Source: Terrisporobacter mayombei (lineage in GTDB: Bacteria; Bacillota; Clostridia; Peptostreptococcales; Peptostreptococcaceae). From it: a stretch of 64,000 nt of DNA. The stretch is taken from assembly GCF_020748465.1 (NCBI RefSeq), contig NZ_JAHZMP010000002.1:62001-126000 (forward strand), in the 5' to 3' direction. Below are positions 36,794 to 45,772 of the stretch, piece by piece. The position numbers and the translations under genes were made by a program. Position 1 is the first letter of the stretch. Every line of letters starts with the position of its first letter. Under the pieces are notes generated by a model. That model had not been told where the DNA came from, searched no databases, and worked only from the letters and a program-made list of their open reading frames with translations.

Positions 36794-37612
36794 TTATGGC
36801 AATAGATAAAATTCGTAGCCGTTATTTCTTGATTCATCTATAATTTCTCCAAGTATATCTGCATTAGTCTTAGATATGGCATGTAAAAGTATGATAGAAC
36901 CCTCGTGAAGGTGACCTAATATATGTTGCTTAGCATATCCAGGTGAAGGTTGATTAGTAGCTTCATAATCACCATAAGCAAAGCTCCAAAATATAGTTTT
37001 ATAACCTAAATCCTTAGTCATGGCTAAACTTTTCTGTGAATATTTACCCATGGGAGGTCTAAAAAACTTAGGCATATCTTTCCCAGTTAATTCTTTAAAC
37101 TTATTTTCCACGTCAGTAAGTTCTTTATTAAAAGCATCAGAAGAATAAGTAACAGTAGGCATAGAGTAGTGGTGATTTGTATGATTTGCTACAACATGAC
37201 CCTCAGCTACCATTCTTTTTACAGTGTCAGGAGAATAAGTAATATAATGAGAAGTAACAAAGAAAATAGCCTTAACATTCTTTTCTTTTAAAACATCTAA
37301 AATCTGATCTGTATGTCCGTTTTCATAACCTTCGTCAAAAGTTAAATATAAGGATTTTTTGTTAGGCTGCTTTGGACCATTGTAAAATGCATCGTAATCG
37401 CTTAAATTAAACTTTAACTCTTCATTAATTTGTGGAGTTCTAAATTTATCATTTGGTATAAAAAACCAGTCGATGCAAGTGTTGTCTAAGTCCATGACTT
37501 TCATTTCTAATTTTTCACTGTTAATGTTGTGAACAGCTGTATTAGCTTTAGAAAAACCAAATAAAGGAATACATAAAGATGATAAAAGTAAAATTGAAAC
37601 AAATTTCTTCAA
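36794..37612 (-). CDS. PdaA-like polysaccharide deacetylase (muramic-delta-lactam type)
   Basis: 272 residues: signal peptide/anchor helix (5-20), then a NodB-type deacetylase with the PdaA variants TFDEGYENGHTD, HTNHHYSMP (metal His), FFRPPMGKYS and LLHAISKT. PdaA removes the N-acetyl group from muramic acid during spore-cortex delta-lactam formation. The TFDEGYE motif (rather than TFDDG) is typical of PdaA. Confidence 0.88.
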   Translation of the reverse strand: MKKFVSILLLSSLCIPLFGFSKANTAVHNINSEKLEMKVMDLDNTCIDWFFIPNDKFRTPQINEELKFNLSDYDAFYNGPKQPNKKSLYLTFDEGYENGHTDQILDVLKEKNVKAIFFVTSHYITYSPDTVKRMVAEGHVVANHTNHHYSMPTVTYSSDAFNKELTDVENKFKELTGKDMPKFFRPPMGKYSQKSLAMTKDLGYKTIFWSFAYGDYEATNQPSPGYAKQHILGHLHEGSIILLHAISKTNADILGEIIDESRNNGYEFYLLP

Positions 37613-37693
37613 AAAAACACCTTCTTTGTTTAAAATTGAATTCTTACATTAATTATGATTCCATACAATAAGGAGATTATAAGTGGAAAATAT

Positions 37694-37742
37694 AAAAAAG
37701 AAAGTGCGTATCTTCTATATGAAAATATACACTTTCTTTTTT
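37694..37742. terminator. Terminator between mgl and the deacetylase gene
   Basis: AAAAAAGAAAGTG pairs with CACTTTCTTTTTT, with a looser inner stem. It sits downstream of mgl on the minus strand. Its sequence closely resembles the terminator at 48214-48251, including the ATCTTC..ATGAAAAT loop. Confidence 0.75.
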
Positions 37743-37775
37743 TATATTAATTCTATTGTCTAATAGGGGGACTAT

Positions 37776-38960
37776 TTATATAAGTAAATCTAATGCACTT
37801 TTTAAATCATCTATTATATCTTCTACATTTTCAAGTCCAACAGCTAGTCTTACTAAACCGTCAGTTATATTTGCATTTGCACGTTCTTCAGGAGTACAAG
37901 CTGAGTGAGTCATAGAAGCTGGATGCTCAATTAATGTTTCTGCATCTCCTAAGCTTACAGCTAATGTACAAAGATTTAATGTATTCATTAGTTTTTCGCC
38001 TGCTTCAACACCACCTTTTACTTCAAAAGATATCATTGCTCCAGGTAGAGCCATTTGTTTTTTAGCTAATTCAAATTGAGGGAAACTTTCTAATCCAGGG
38101 TAGTTTATGCTCTCTATTGCTGGATGTTCCTCTAAGAATTTAGCTACTTTCATAGCGTTTGAACAGTGTTGTTCCATTCTCACTGCTAATGTTTTAAGTC
38201 CTCTATTTATTAAAAAGGCATCATTTGGGCTTAGAACAGCACCAGTAAAATCTTTTATACCTTCAAATCTAACTTCATTTATAAATTCACTATATCCAAC
38301 TATAAAACCAGCTATAACATCACCATGTCCATTTAAGAATTTAGTAGCAGAATGTAAAACAACATCAGCTCCAAGTGACAAAGGTCTTTGGATATAAGGT
38401 GTACAGAATGTATTATCAACCATAACTAACACGTTTTCTTGGCTATGAGCTATTTCACATATTTTTTCAATATCATATAATCTAAGCGTTGGGTTAGCAG
38501 GTGTTTCAAAGTATACAACTCTTGTATTAGGTTTTATAGAATTTTTTATTTTTTCTAAATCAGTGAAATCAACAAAGTCAACCTCGATTGCAAATTTAGT
38601 TAAACCTCTAGATAATAATGCTTGAGTACAACCATAAAGAGTATCACTAGCTAGTACATGATCTCCAGCTTTTAATGCTGTCCACAATGTTGAAGATATT
38701 GCACCCATGCCAGATGCAGTTGAGATACAAGCTTCAGCACCTTCTAGCTCAGCAATTTTTTCTTCTAATGATGTATTAGTAGGGTTACCTAATCGAGAAT
38801 ATATATATCCTTCTTCTTCTCCCTCAAATCTTTTTCTTCCTTGCTCTGCACTGTCAAAAACAAATGTTGAAGTTTGATATATTGGTAGTCCTAATGCACC
38901 TGCTGCATTTTTGTGATGTCCTGCATGTATAGCCTTTGTTGCAAATCCTTTAACTTTCAT
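37776..38960 (-). CDS. mgl: Methionine gamma-lyase
   Basis: 394-residue PLP enzyme of the Cys/Met metabolism family. Seen: YSRLGNPTNTSLEEKIAELE, SGMGAIS, DTLYGCT with the Cys characteristic of methionine gamma-lyase, DNTFCTPY, and the PLP Lys in LHSATKFLNGHGD. It splits methionine to methanethiol, 2-oxobutyrate and ammonia. AGGAGG precedes the ATG. It follows the alcohol dehydrogenase gene on the same strand 49 bases later, adjacent to a methylthioribose-salvage-like locus, linking it to sulfur metabolism. Confidence 0.9.
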   Translation of the reverse strand: MKVKGFATKAIHAGHHKNAAGALGLPIYQTSTFVFDSAEQGRKRFEGEEEGYIYSRLGNPTNTSLEEKIAELEGAEACISTASGMGAISSTLWTALKAGDHVLASDTLYGCTQALLSRGLTKFAIEVDFVDFTDLEKIKNSIKPNTRVVYFETPANPTLRLYDIEKICEIAHSQENVLVMVDNTFCTPYIQRPLSLGADVVLHSATKFLNGHGDVIAGFIVGYSEFINEVRFEGIKDFTGAVLSPNDAFLINRGLKTLAVRMEQHCSNAMKVAKFLEEHPAIESINYPGLESFPQFELAKKQMALPGAMISFEVKGGVEAGEKLMNTLNLCTLAVSLGDAETLIEHPASMTHSACTPEERANANITDGLVRLAVGLENVEDIIDDLKSALDLLI

Positions 38961-39009
38961 TGAAAAGTCCTCCTAAGTATATATTGTTTTTATTAATAAA
39001 AATTAATAA

Positions 39010-40176
39010 TTATAAAGCTAATTTTAAGATATCTACAAATTTGGATGCGTCTAAAGGTATGTAGTGGCCAGCTGTTGATTGATTATTATTAGTAGCACGC
39101 ATTGCCATTAATTCAAAATGTTCATCTGTTATGCCTTTTTGTGATAATTTAGTATTTAAATTTAGTGAAATAAAGAAGTCGTTTAAGTGATGAGATAATT
39201 TAAGGGCCATTTCTTCTTCAGAGTAATTATTATAATCTATGTTAAACAGGCGGTTTGCCAATTGTGCAAGTTTTGAAGGTTTATTATAGGCCATGTACTT
39301 TGTCCAAGCAACTAAAACTATAGCCATACCTTCACCATGAGTTAGTTCATATTGAGCACTTAGTTCATGCTCTATTCTATGTGATCCCCAATCAGATACT
39401 CGTCCAGTATCTAGCAAATTATTATGTGCTATGGAAGCTAGCCACTGAATTTCAGAGCGCGCATTTATATCATTAGGGTTTTTCATTAATCTTTCTGCAT
39501 TTAGAATAAGGGCTTTACAAGCTCCTTCAATTAAATAGTCTGTTGTATCTACATATTTAGTATCAGTAAAATAACGTTCTAATAAATGAGATAATATATC
39601 TGCTATTCCACATGCAGTTTGGTATTGTGGTAATGTTAAAGTAAATTCAGGGTTCATGATTGCAAATTTAGGTATTATAAAATCGCTTTCAATGCCTAGC
39701 TTATAAAGCCCATTTGAAATAATAGAGCAGTTAGATGTTTCTGAACCACTTGCAGGTATTGTTGAAATTACACCAATTGGAAGTGCTGCTGAAATTGAAT
39801 CTTTACCTTCAAAAAAGTTCCATACATCTCCATCATAAGGTATTCCTACAGATACGGCTTTAGCTGTATCCATAGAACTACCACCTCCAACTGCGAGAAT
39901 AAAGTCTACATTATTTTCTTTACCTACTTCTATAAGTTCTCTAACATGTTCAATTTTAGGATTAGGAACAACACCACCTTTTTCAGTAAATTTAATTCCT
40001 AATTCCTCGCAAGCCTTATTAACTGTATCCCATATTCCTAATTTTTTTACAGTGCTTCCACCATAAATTAAAAACAGAGAAGTTACATTATAATCTTTTA
40101 ACAGTTGCTTTATATTTTGTTCTGAGCCTTTACCAAATATTACTCTTGATGGATTATAGTACTGGAAATTAATCAT
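39010..40176 (-). CDS. Iron-containing alcohol dehydrogenase (YqhD/BDH-like)
   Basis: 388 residues of the Fe-ADH family: FGKGSEQNIKQLL, VGGGSSMDTAKAV (NADP-binding loop), STIPASGSETSN and metal-binding His in DILSHLLERYF and HRIEHELSAQYELTHGEGMA. Likely reduces an aldehyde to an alcohol. In the context of the divergent aldolase gene the aldehyde could be acetaldehyde or 2-methylthioacetaldehyde (inference). Its start overlaps the upstream DeoR gene by 8 bases. Confidence 0.9.
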   Translation of the reverse strand: MINFQYYNPSRVIFGKGSEQNIKQLLKDYNVTSLFLIYGGSTVKKLGIWDTVNKACEELGIKFTEKGGVVPNPKIEHVRELIEVGKENNVDFILAVGGGSSMDTAKAVSVGIPYDGDVWNFFEGKDSISAALPIGVISTIPASGSETSNCSIISNGLYKLGIESDFIIPKFAIMNPEFTLTLPQYQTACGIADILSHLLERYFTDTKYVDTTDYLIEGACKALILNAERLMKNPNDINARSEIQWLASIAHNNLLDTGRVSDWGSHRIEHELSAQYELTHGEGMAIVLVAWTKYMAYNKPSKLAQLANRLFNIDYNNYSEEEMALKLSHHLNDFFISLNLNTKLSQKGITDEHFELMAMRATNNNQSTAGHYIPLDASKFVDILKLAL

Positions 40177-40966
40177 TATTTAAAACCTCCTTATTTATTA
40201 AAGCATAATCTATTTTGCAATTTAATTTTTTACAAGTTTCAGTCCATTCCCTAGATAACTTATAATCAGTTATTAAAACATCTATATCCTTAAGGTTTGC
40301 AAATAAGATATCAGATTTATTGCCAACCTTTGTATGATCCATTAATAAAAAGTGTTCCTTTGAATTCTTAATCATCAATTCTCTTATTTTGGCACTATCA
40401 AAGTTGTTATCGGATAACCCATATTTAGTGTCTACAAATGGACAACTTATGAAGCATTTATCTGCATAATAAACACTTAGATTATCTAAAGTATGATATC
40501 CAATAAATGAGCTTGTGCTTGAGTGAAATTTACCCCCTAGACATATTAGATTAATATTAGACTGGTAACTTTCGCATAAATTACAAATTCTAAGTGAATT
40601 AGTGATAAGTGTTATATTAAGTTGAGAAGCAATTAGTGCTTCTGCCAATTTTAAGCATGTTGTACTTGAATCTAACATTATAACATCATTATCTTTAATA
40701 CAGTTTAAAGCTCTTTGGGCCATCTGTTCTTTTTCTTCAATATAAAAAGTTTCTCTTAATTGTATTGGAACACCCTTATCATATTTTTCTGGTAGATATG
40801 CTCCTCCATGAATTCTACATAATTTATTGGCCTTTTCCATTTCTCTTAAATCTCTTCTTATAGTTTCTTCACTACATTCTAGTAGCTTGCTTAAATCAGA
40901 GATTAGTACGCTTCTTTTTTTATGTAATTCTTTCTCTATAATATTATGTCTATCTATTTTTAACAT
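40169..40966 (-). CDS. DeoR-family regulator of the sugar-salvage locus
   Basis: 265 residues: DeoR helix-turn-helix (SKLLECSEETIRRDLREME, RIHGGAY) and sensor domain (DVIMLDSSTTCLKLAEALI, LLMDHTKVG). I moved the start to the ATG at 40966: AAGGAG lies seven bases before it, while an upstream ATG at 40987 has no RBS. Divergent from the aldolase operon and overlapping the alcohol-dehydrogenase gene, so it probably controls both arms. Confidence 0.9.
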   Translation of the reverse strand: MLKIDRHNIIEKELHKKRSVLISDLSKLLECSEETIRRDLREMEKANKLCRIHGGAYLPEKYDKGVPIQLRETFYIEEKEQMAQRALNCIKDNDVIMLDSSTTCLKLAEALIASQLNITLITNSLRICNLCESYQSNINLICLGGKFHSSTSSFIGYHTLDNLSVYYADKCFISCPFVDTKYGLSDNNFDSAKIRELMIKNSKEHFLLMDHTKVGNKSDILFANLKDIDVLITDYKLSREWTETCKKLNCKIDYALINKEVLNND

Positions 40967-41086
40967 AGTTAACTCCTTAATAATCAATATTTATACCTAT
41001 ATTTATTAATTATAATTTTTTTACTAATTATGGTATTTGTATGATTTAATTGTAGATGAATTAATTTTAGAATGCAATATAAAAAT

Positions 41087-41116
41087 AACAATAACTCACA
41101 AAAAACAACAATAACT
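41087..41116 (+). promoter_or_regulatory. Tandem direct repeats, candidate DeoR operator
   Basis: AACAATAACT occurs at 41087-41096 and 41107-41116, exactly 20 bases apart (two helical turns), in the divergent control region between the DeoR gene and the aldolase operon. Confidence 0.5.
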
Positions 41117-41226
41117 AAATTAATCGGTCAAAATAACAAAAAATAAAACGATATTTCTTGAGAAAATGTTGTTTTTTGACTATTCATGTGATACATTTAT
41201 GGTAAATAGAGAAGGGGGAGGCAAAA

Positions 41227-41817
41227 ATGAACTCAAGAAAATTAGTATTAGACGCAGCAAAAAAATTATACGCTGAAAAATTAGTAGCAGGAACAAGTGG
41301 AAATATAAGTATAAGAAATGTTGATGGAGGAGACGATAGTTATTTAATAACTGCAAGTGGATTATCTTACGATATTATGACTGAAGAAGATATTGTAGAA
41401 ATTGATGAAGAAGGAAATTCAAAAGTAGAGGGTCAAAAACCATCTTCAGAGTGGAAGATGCATATAGAAGTATATAAAAAATACCCAGAAGTAAATGCAA
41501 TTGTTCATACACATTCATCAATAGCAACAGGGTTTGCAGTTAACCATCAAGACATACCATTAATATTAATAGAAATGAAACCTTTTTTAGGTGGAGATGT
41601 TAAAGTAGCACCTTTTAGACCAGCTGGATCTGAAGAATTAGCTCAAGTTATATTACCATATTTAGAAGATCGTACAGCTTGTTTATTAGCAAATCATGGA
41701 GTTATTTCAGTTGGTAAAACTATGGAAGATGCTTTCGTAGCAGCAGAATATGTTGAAGATGCAGCAAAAATTTATTACTATGCAAAAACATCAGGAGTTC
41801 CAGTTATTTTAGACTAA
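41227..41817 (+). CDS. Class II aldolase/adducin-family protein (DHAP-shunt type)
   Basis: 196 residues of the FucA-like zinc aldolase family: AGTSGNISIR, SSEWKMHIEVY, VHTHSSIATGFA (metal His pair) and LLANHGVISVG. In the DHAP shunt the corresponding enzyme splits 5-methylthioribulose- or 5-deoxyribulose-1-phosphate into DHAP and an aldehyde. The kinase and isomerase that make this substrate type are encoded downstream, so this role is likely. GGGGGAGG precedes the ATG. Confidence 0.85.
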   Translation: MNSRKLVLDAAKKLYAEKLVAGTSGNISIRNVDGGDDSYLITASGLSYDIMTEEDIVEIDEEGNSKVEGQKPSSEWKMHIEVYKKYPEVNAIVHTHSSIATGFAVNHQDIPLILIEMKPFLGGDVKVAPFRPAGSEELAQVILPYLEDRTACLLANHGVISVGKTMEDAFVAAEYVEDAAKIYYYAKTSGVPVILD

Positions 41818-42034
41818 AAATAATAAGTATGAAGCTTTAAATGAGTCTGCATTCTAATAATAGATCTATATTTATTTTCATACATAAACACACTTCAATT
41901 ATATATAAATCATTTATAAAGAATTTACTCTAATCGTACTTATTCAAAAATTATAAAAGGATTCATATAAGTTTCATACTCCAAAATTATTTTATAGATT
42001 ATAAAAATCCAATAAATTATTTTAGGAGGAAAAA

Positions 42035-43378
42035 ATGGAAAATAATAAGAAGTCAAAGGGTAGTTTTTTAGGATTAGTGCCACTGTGTGTATTTTTAGTT
42101 TTGTATTTTGCCATTGGTATAGGAACAGGAAGTTTTGATAATATGCCTTTAATGATAGGTATAACAATTGCAATTGGTATAGCTTTAGTCCTAAATAAAA
42201 AAGGAGAAGAAAAGCTTACATTTGAAGAAAAGGTTACTATGTTTTGTAAAGGAGCAGGAGATAGTACCTTGGTACTTATGGTAGTTATATTCTTATTGGC
42301 AGGTGCGTTCTATGGAATTGCTGGTGCGATGCATGCTAGTGATTCTGTTACCAATTTTGGTTTAAGTATATTACCTTCTAATATGGTACTACCGGGATTA
42401 TTTGTAATAGGGTGTATATTAAGTTTCTCAATGGGAACTTCAATGGGAACAGTATCAGCTTTAATGCCAATTGCTGTGTCTCTTTCTAGTGCAACAGGTT
42501 TTAACATGGCTCTAGTATGTGGAGTAGTTGTAGGAGGTGCATTATTTGGTGATAACTTATCATTTATTTCTGATACTACAATAGCAGCTACACGTACTCA
42601 AGATATACCAATGAGAGATAAATTTAAAGCAAACATATTAATGGTTTTACCAGCAGTTATTATTACTTTAGTATTACTATATTTCCAACCAATGGGTAGT
42701 GCATCAACTGCAGCTGCTGGAGAGTATAGTTTTGTGAATATGATTCCCTATGTAATAGTGATAGTGTTATCCTTACTAGGAGTAAATGTTATAACAGTAA
42801 TGAGTACAGGTGTACTTGTAGGAGTAATAATAGGAGTCATGCATGGTGACTTTACTTTAATAGGATCTTTAACTGTAATTCATGAAGGTATGACTTGGAT
42901 GGAGGATATGGCTTTGATAGCTGTATTAGTAGGTGGTTTAGTTGCACTAATGAATTATCTTGGTGGTATAGATTGGTTACTTTATAAGTTAACTAGAAAA
43001 ACAAAAACTGCTCGCGGTGCAGAGTTATCAATAGCAGCATTAGTAAGTTTAATAGATATATCAACAACTAACAATACTATATCAATTATAGCAGCAGGAC
43101 CTATAGCTAGAGATATAGCAGATGAATATAATATTTCAAGAGCTAGAACAGCAAGTATTCTTGACTTATTCTCATCTGGTTTCCAAGGGTTATTACCATA
43201 TGGAGGACAATTACTAACGGCAGGTGCATTAGCAGGAATATCCCCAGCTGCAATCTTACCTTATTGCTGGTATTCTATGCTAATGATAGTATTTGGAGTA
43301 ATATTCATATTAATAGGTTGGCCAAAGATGGCATCAAAAGCAAAGCCAAAATTAGTAGTTAATCAACTTGAAGAATAA
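42035..43378 (+). CDS. NhaC-family Na+/H+ antiporter-like transporter
   Basis: 447 residues with about 11 membrane helices; SMGTSMGTVSALMPIA, GDNLSFISDTTIAATRTQ and GGQLLTAGALAGISP match the NhaC family. Family members exchange Na+/H+ or malate/lactate. Within a sugar-salvage operon it may move the substrate or a product; that is inference. AGGAGG precedes the ATG. The 217-base gap before it shows no clear terminator. Confidence 0.85.
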   Translation: MENNKKSKGSFLGLVPLCVFLVLYFAIGIGTGSFDNMPLMIGITIAIGIALVLNKKGEEKLTFEEKVTMFCKGAGDSTLVLMVVIFLLAGAFYGIAGAMHASDSVTNFGLSILPSNMVLPGLFVIGCILSFSMGTSMGTVSALMPIAVSLSSATGFNMALVCGVVVGGALFGDNLSFISDTTIAATRTQDIPMRDKFKANILMVLPAVIITLVLLYFQPMGSASTAAAGEYSFVNMIPYVIVIVLSLLGVNVITVMSTGVLVGVIIGVMHGDFTLIGSLTVIHEGMTWMEDMALIAVLVGGLVALMNYLGGIDWLLYKLTRKTKTARGAELSIAALVSLIDISTTNNTISIIAAGPIARDIADEYNISRARTASILDLFSSGFQGLLPYGGQLLTAGALAGISPAAILPYCWYSMLMIVFGVIFILIGWPKMASKAKPKLVVNQLEE

Positions 43379-43423
43379 AAATTATAACGTGAATTATCTA
43401 TTTTATATATTGGGGGGCGTGAC

Positions 43424-44626
43424 ATGGAAAAGTATTTAGATCATTTTTTAATGAATACTAATACGGCAAAAGAGTATGCAAAGGATAAGTTAGGATATTT
43501 TCAAGAAGAATCTATATTAGAGTGTATAGAAATCGGGGATGGAAATATTAACTATGTGTTCAAAGTATGGGAAGAATCAACTGGAAAATCTATTATTATT
43601 AAGCAAGCAGATAAATTTTTAAGGTCATCAGGAAGGCCATTAGATGTATATAGAAATAAGATAGAAGCAGAAATCCTTATGATTGAAGGCAAACTTGCAA
43701 AAGAATTTGTGCCTAAGGTATTTCATTATGATGAGAATATGTGTGCTCTTTCAATGGAAGATATATCTCAATATAAAAATCTTAGAACTGAATTAATGCA
43801 GGGGAAAACGTTTGATTGCTTGGCGGATAGTATCTCGACATTTTTAGTTAATACTTTATTGCCTACTACGGATTTAGTTATTGATAGAGCAACAAAAAAA
43901 CAATATGTGAAATTGTTTACTAATATTGAACTATGTGATATCAGTGAGGATTTAGTATTTACTGAACCATATTATGATTATAAAGGTAGAAATATAATAT
44001 TAGATGAAAACAAAGAATTTGTAGAAGAGTTTTTGTATAATGACGATAAACTAAAGAAAGAAGTGGCTATTCTTCGTGACAAATTCATGAATCAAACTCA
44101 AGCTTTAATACACGGAGATCTGCACTCTGGCTCAATATTTATAAATAAAGATGGATTAAAAGTGATTGACCCCGAATTTGCCTTTTATGGTCCTATGGGA
44201 TATGACATTGGAAATGTAATAGGTAATCTATTCTTCGCTTGGGCTAACAAATATTATACAGATAGGAATAACGAAGAGTTCTTTGACTGGATTTCATCTA
44301 CTATAGAAGACACAATAAATTTATTCACGAATAAATTTTCAGAAAAATATGATGATTTAGTTACTTTCGATTTATATAATAAGCATTTTAAAGAAGATTA
44401 CATAAAGAGAGTGCTATCAGATTCTTTTGGATATGCTGGAACTGAAATAATACGTAGAGTAGTTGGTGACTCGAAGGTAATAGAAGTTACATCTGTTGAA
44501 GATATAAATAAAAGATTGCCGATGGAGAGAAGTTTAATAAAAATGGGCATTAGTCTAGTTAATAATAGAGATAAATTTTTAGAAGGAAAAGATGTAGTAA
44601 GAGAGTTTGAATTAGTATTATCTTAA
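43424..44626 (+). CDS. mtnK: S-methyl-5-thioribose kinase family (MtnK)
   Basis: 400 residues of the aminoglycoside-phosphotransferase fold. EIGDGNINYVFKVW (nucleotide loop), HGDLHSGSIFI (catalytic loop) and KVIDPEFAFYGPMGYDIGN are near-diagnostic for MtnK. It phosphorylates 5-methylthioribose at C1; related kinases accept 5-deoxyribose. RBS GGGGGGCG. Confidence 0.9.
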   Translation: MEKYLDHFLMNTNTAKEYAKDKLGYFQEESILECIEIGDGNINYVFKVWEESTGKSIIIKQADKFLRSSGRPLDVYRNKIEAEILMIEGKLAKEFVPKVFHYDENMCALSMEDISQYKNLRTELMQGKTFDCLADSISTFLVNTLLPTTDLVIDRATKKQYVKLFTNIELCDISEDLVFTEPYYDYKGRNIILDENKEFVEEFLYNDDKLKKEVAILRDKFMNQTQALIHGDLHSGSIFINKDGLKVIDPEFAFYGPMGYDIGNVIGNLFFAWANKYYTDRNNEEFFDWISSTIEDTINLFTNKFSEKYDDLVTFDLYNKHFKEDYIKRVLSDSFGYAGTEIIRRVVGDSKVIEVTSVEDINKRLPMERSLIKMGISLVNNRDKFLEGKDVVREFELVLS

Positions 44627-44643
44627 TTAAAATATAAAAATTT

Positions 44644-44673
44644 ACAGAGTAGTAATTATAGTTACTACTCTGT
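44644..44673 (+). other. Intercistronic hairpin between mtnK and mtnA
   Basis: A 12-bp perfect stem ACAGAGTAGTAA / TTACTACTCTGT with a 6-base loop and no U run; more likely mRNA processing or partial termination. Confidence 0.65.
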
Positions 44674-44696
44674 TACTTAAAATGAGGTTTATTATT

Positions 44697-45749
44697 ATGA
44701 AGAGAATGGATCAAGATTTAGCTTTCATGCTTCAGTATGAGAATGTGGCATGGTATGAAGATGGAAAAGCAAGAATATTAGATAGACGTATTTATCCAAC
44801 AGAGGTAAAATTTGTTGAGTGTACAACACACGAAGAAGTTGCAAAAGCTATTCAGGATATGGTTACTCAAAGTGCAGGACCATATACAGCAGCAGGAATG
44901 GGAATGGCATTAGCTGCATTCGAAGCTAAGGATAAAAAAGAAAAAGATCAATTGGAGTATATGGAAAAAGCATCTTATACTATTTCTCATGCAAGACCAA
45001 CTACGGCAAATCGTATGGGACTTATAACAAATGGATGTCTCAAAGAATGGAAAAAAGCCGTAGATAGTGGACAAAATCCTGTAGATGCTGTATTTAGCAG
45101 AACCATAGACTCATTAAATAGAAGATATTCTACTATGGAAATAGTAGGGGAATATTTAGCAGATATGTTTCCTAAGAATGGAACAATCCTTACTCAATGT
45201 TTTGGAGAAACAATTATAGGAATGATGTTGCGCGCAGCTAAAAAAAGAAATAATGATATAAAAGTATACTGTGCAGAAACAAGACCTTATTTGCAAGGTG
45301 CTAGGCTTACATCTAGTTGTTGTTCTCAAATGGGATTTGATACAACTGTAATAACTGATAATATGATAGCTTATGCAATGGAACATAAAAATATAGACTT
45401 ATTCACGTCAGCTGCAGATACAATAGCTAAAGATGGACACATTGCAAATAAAATAGGAACTTATCAAATAGCATTATTAGCAAAACATTTTTCTATACCT
45501 TATTTTGTTACGGGAATACCAGATATTGATAAAGAAAAAGGTACAGATATTATAATAGAAGAAAGAGATCCACAGCAAGTATTAAGTTATAGAGGTATCA
45601 AAAATACTTTAGAAGAAGTAAAGGGTATTTATCCTTCATTTGATATAACACCACCTAGCTTAATTAGTGGGATTGTCACTGATAAAGGAATATATTCACC
45701 ATATGATTTGATTAGATATTTTGATAGTGAAGTCAAAGAATTTTATTAA
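44697..45749 (+). CDS. mtnA: S-methyl-5-thioribose-1-phosphate isomerase family (MtnA-like)
   Basis: About 350 residues of the eIF2B/MtnA family. Catalytic Cys in GTILTQCFGETI, catalytic Asp in VITDNMIAYAM, and AETRPYLQGARLTS, ANKIGTYQIALLAKH and IIEERDP. The usual GADRIA segment reads SAADTIA, so this is a divergent member, possibly tuned to 5-deoxyribose-1-phosphate. I prefer the ATG at 44697 (GAGG nine bases upstream) to the ATG at 44682, which has no RBS. Confidence 0.87.
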   Translation: MKRMDQDLAFMLQYENVAWYEDGKARILDRRIYPTEVKFVECTTHEEVAKAIQDMVTQSAGPYTAAGMGMALAAFEAKDKKEKDQLEYMEKASYTISHARPTTANRMGLITNGCLKEWKKAVDSGQNPVDAVFSRTIDSLNRRYSTMEIVGEYLADMFPKNGTILTQCFGETIIGMMLRAAKKRNNDIKVYCAETRPYLQGARLTSSCCSQMGFDTTVITDNMIAYAMEHKNIDLFTSAADTIAKDGHIANKIGTYQIALLAKHFSIPYFVTGIPDIDKEKGTDIIIEERDPQQVLSYRGIKNTLEEVKGIYPSFDITPPSLISGIVTDKGIYSPYDLIRYFDSEVKEFY

Positions 45750-45772
45750 AATTTTTAATAAGGGGGAAATAT

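Noticed and set aside
38961..39009. SAM riboswitch or T-box upstream of methionine gamma-lyase
   Set aside because: The gap before mgl is only 49 bases; no leader RNA could fit.
41940..42173. 77-codon minus-strand ORF across the NhaC start
   Set aside because: Overlaps a strong RBS and start of a recognised gene; product is low complexity.
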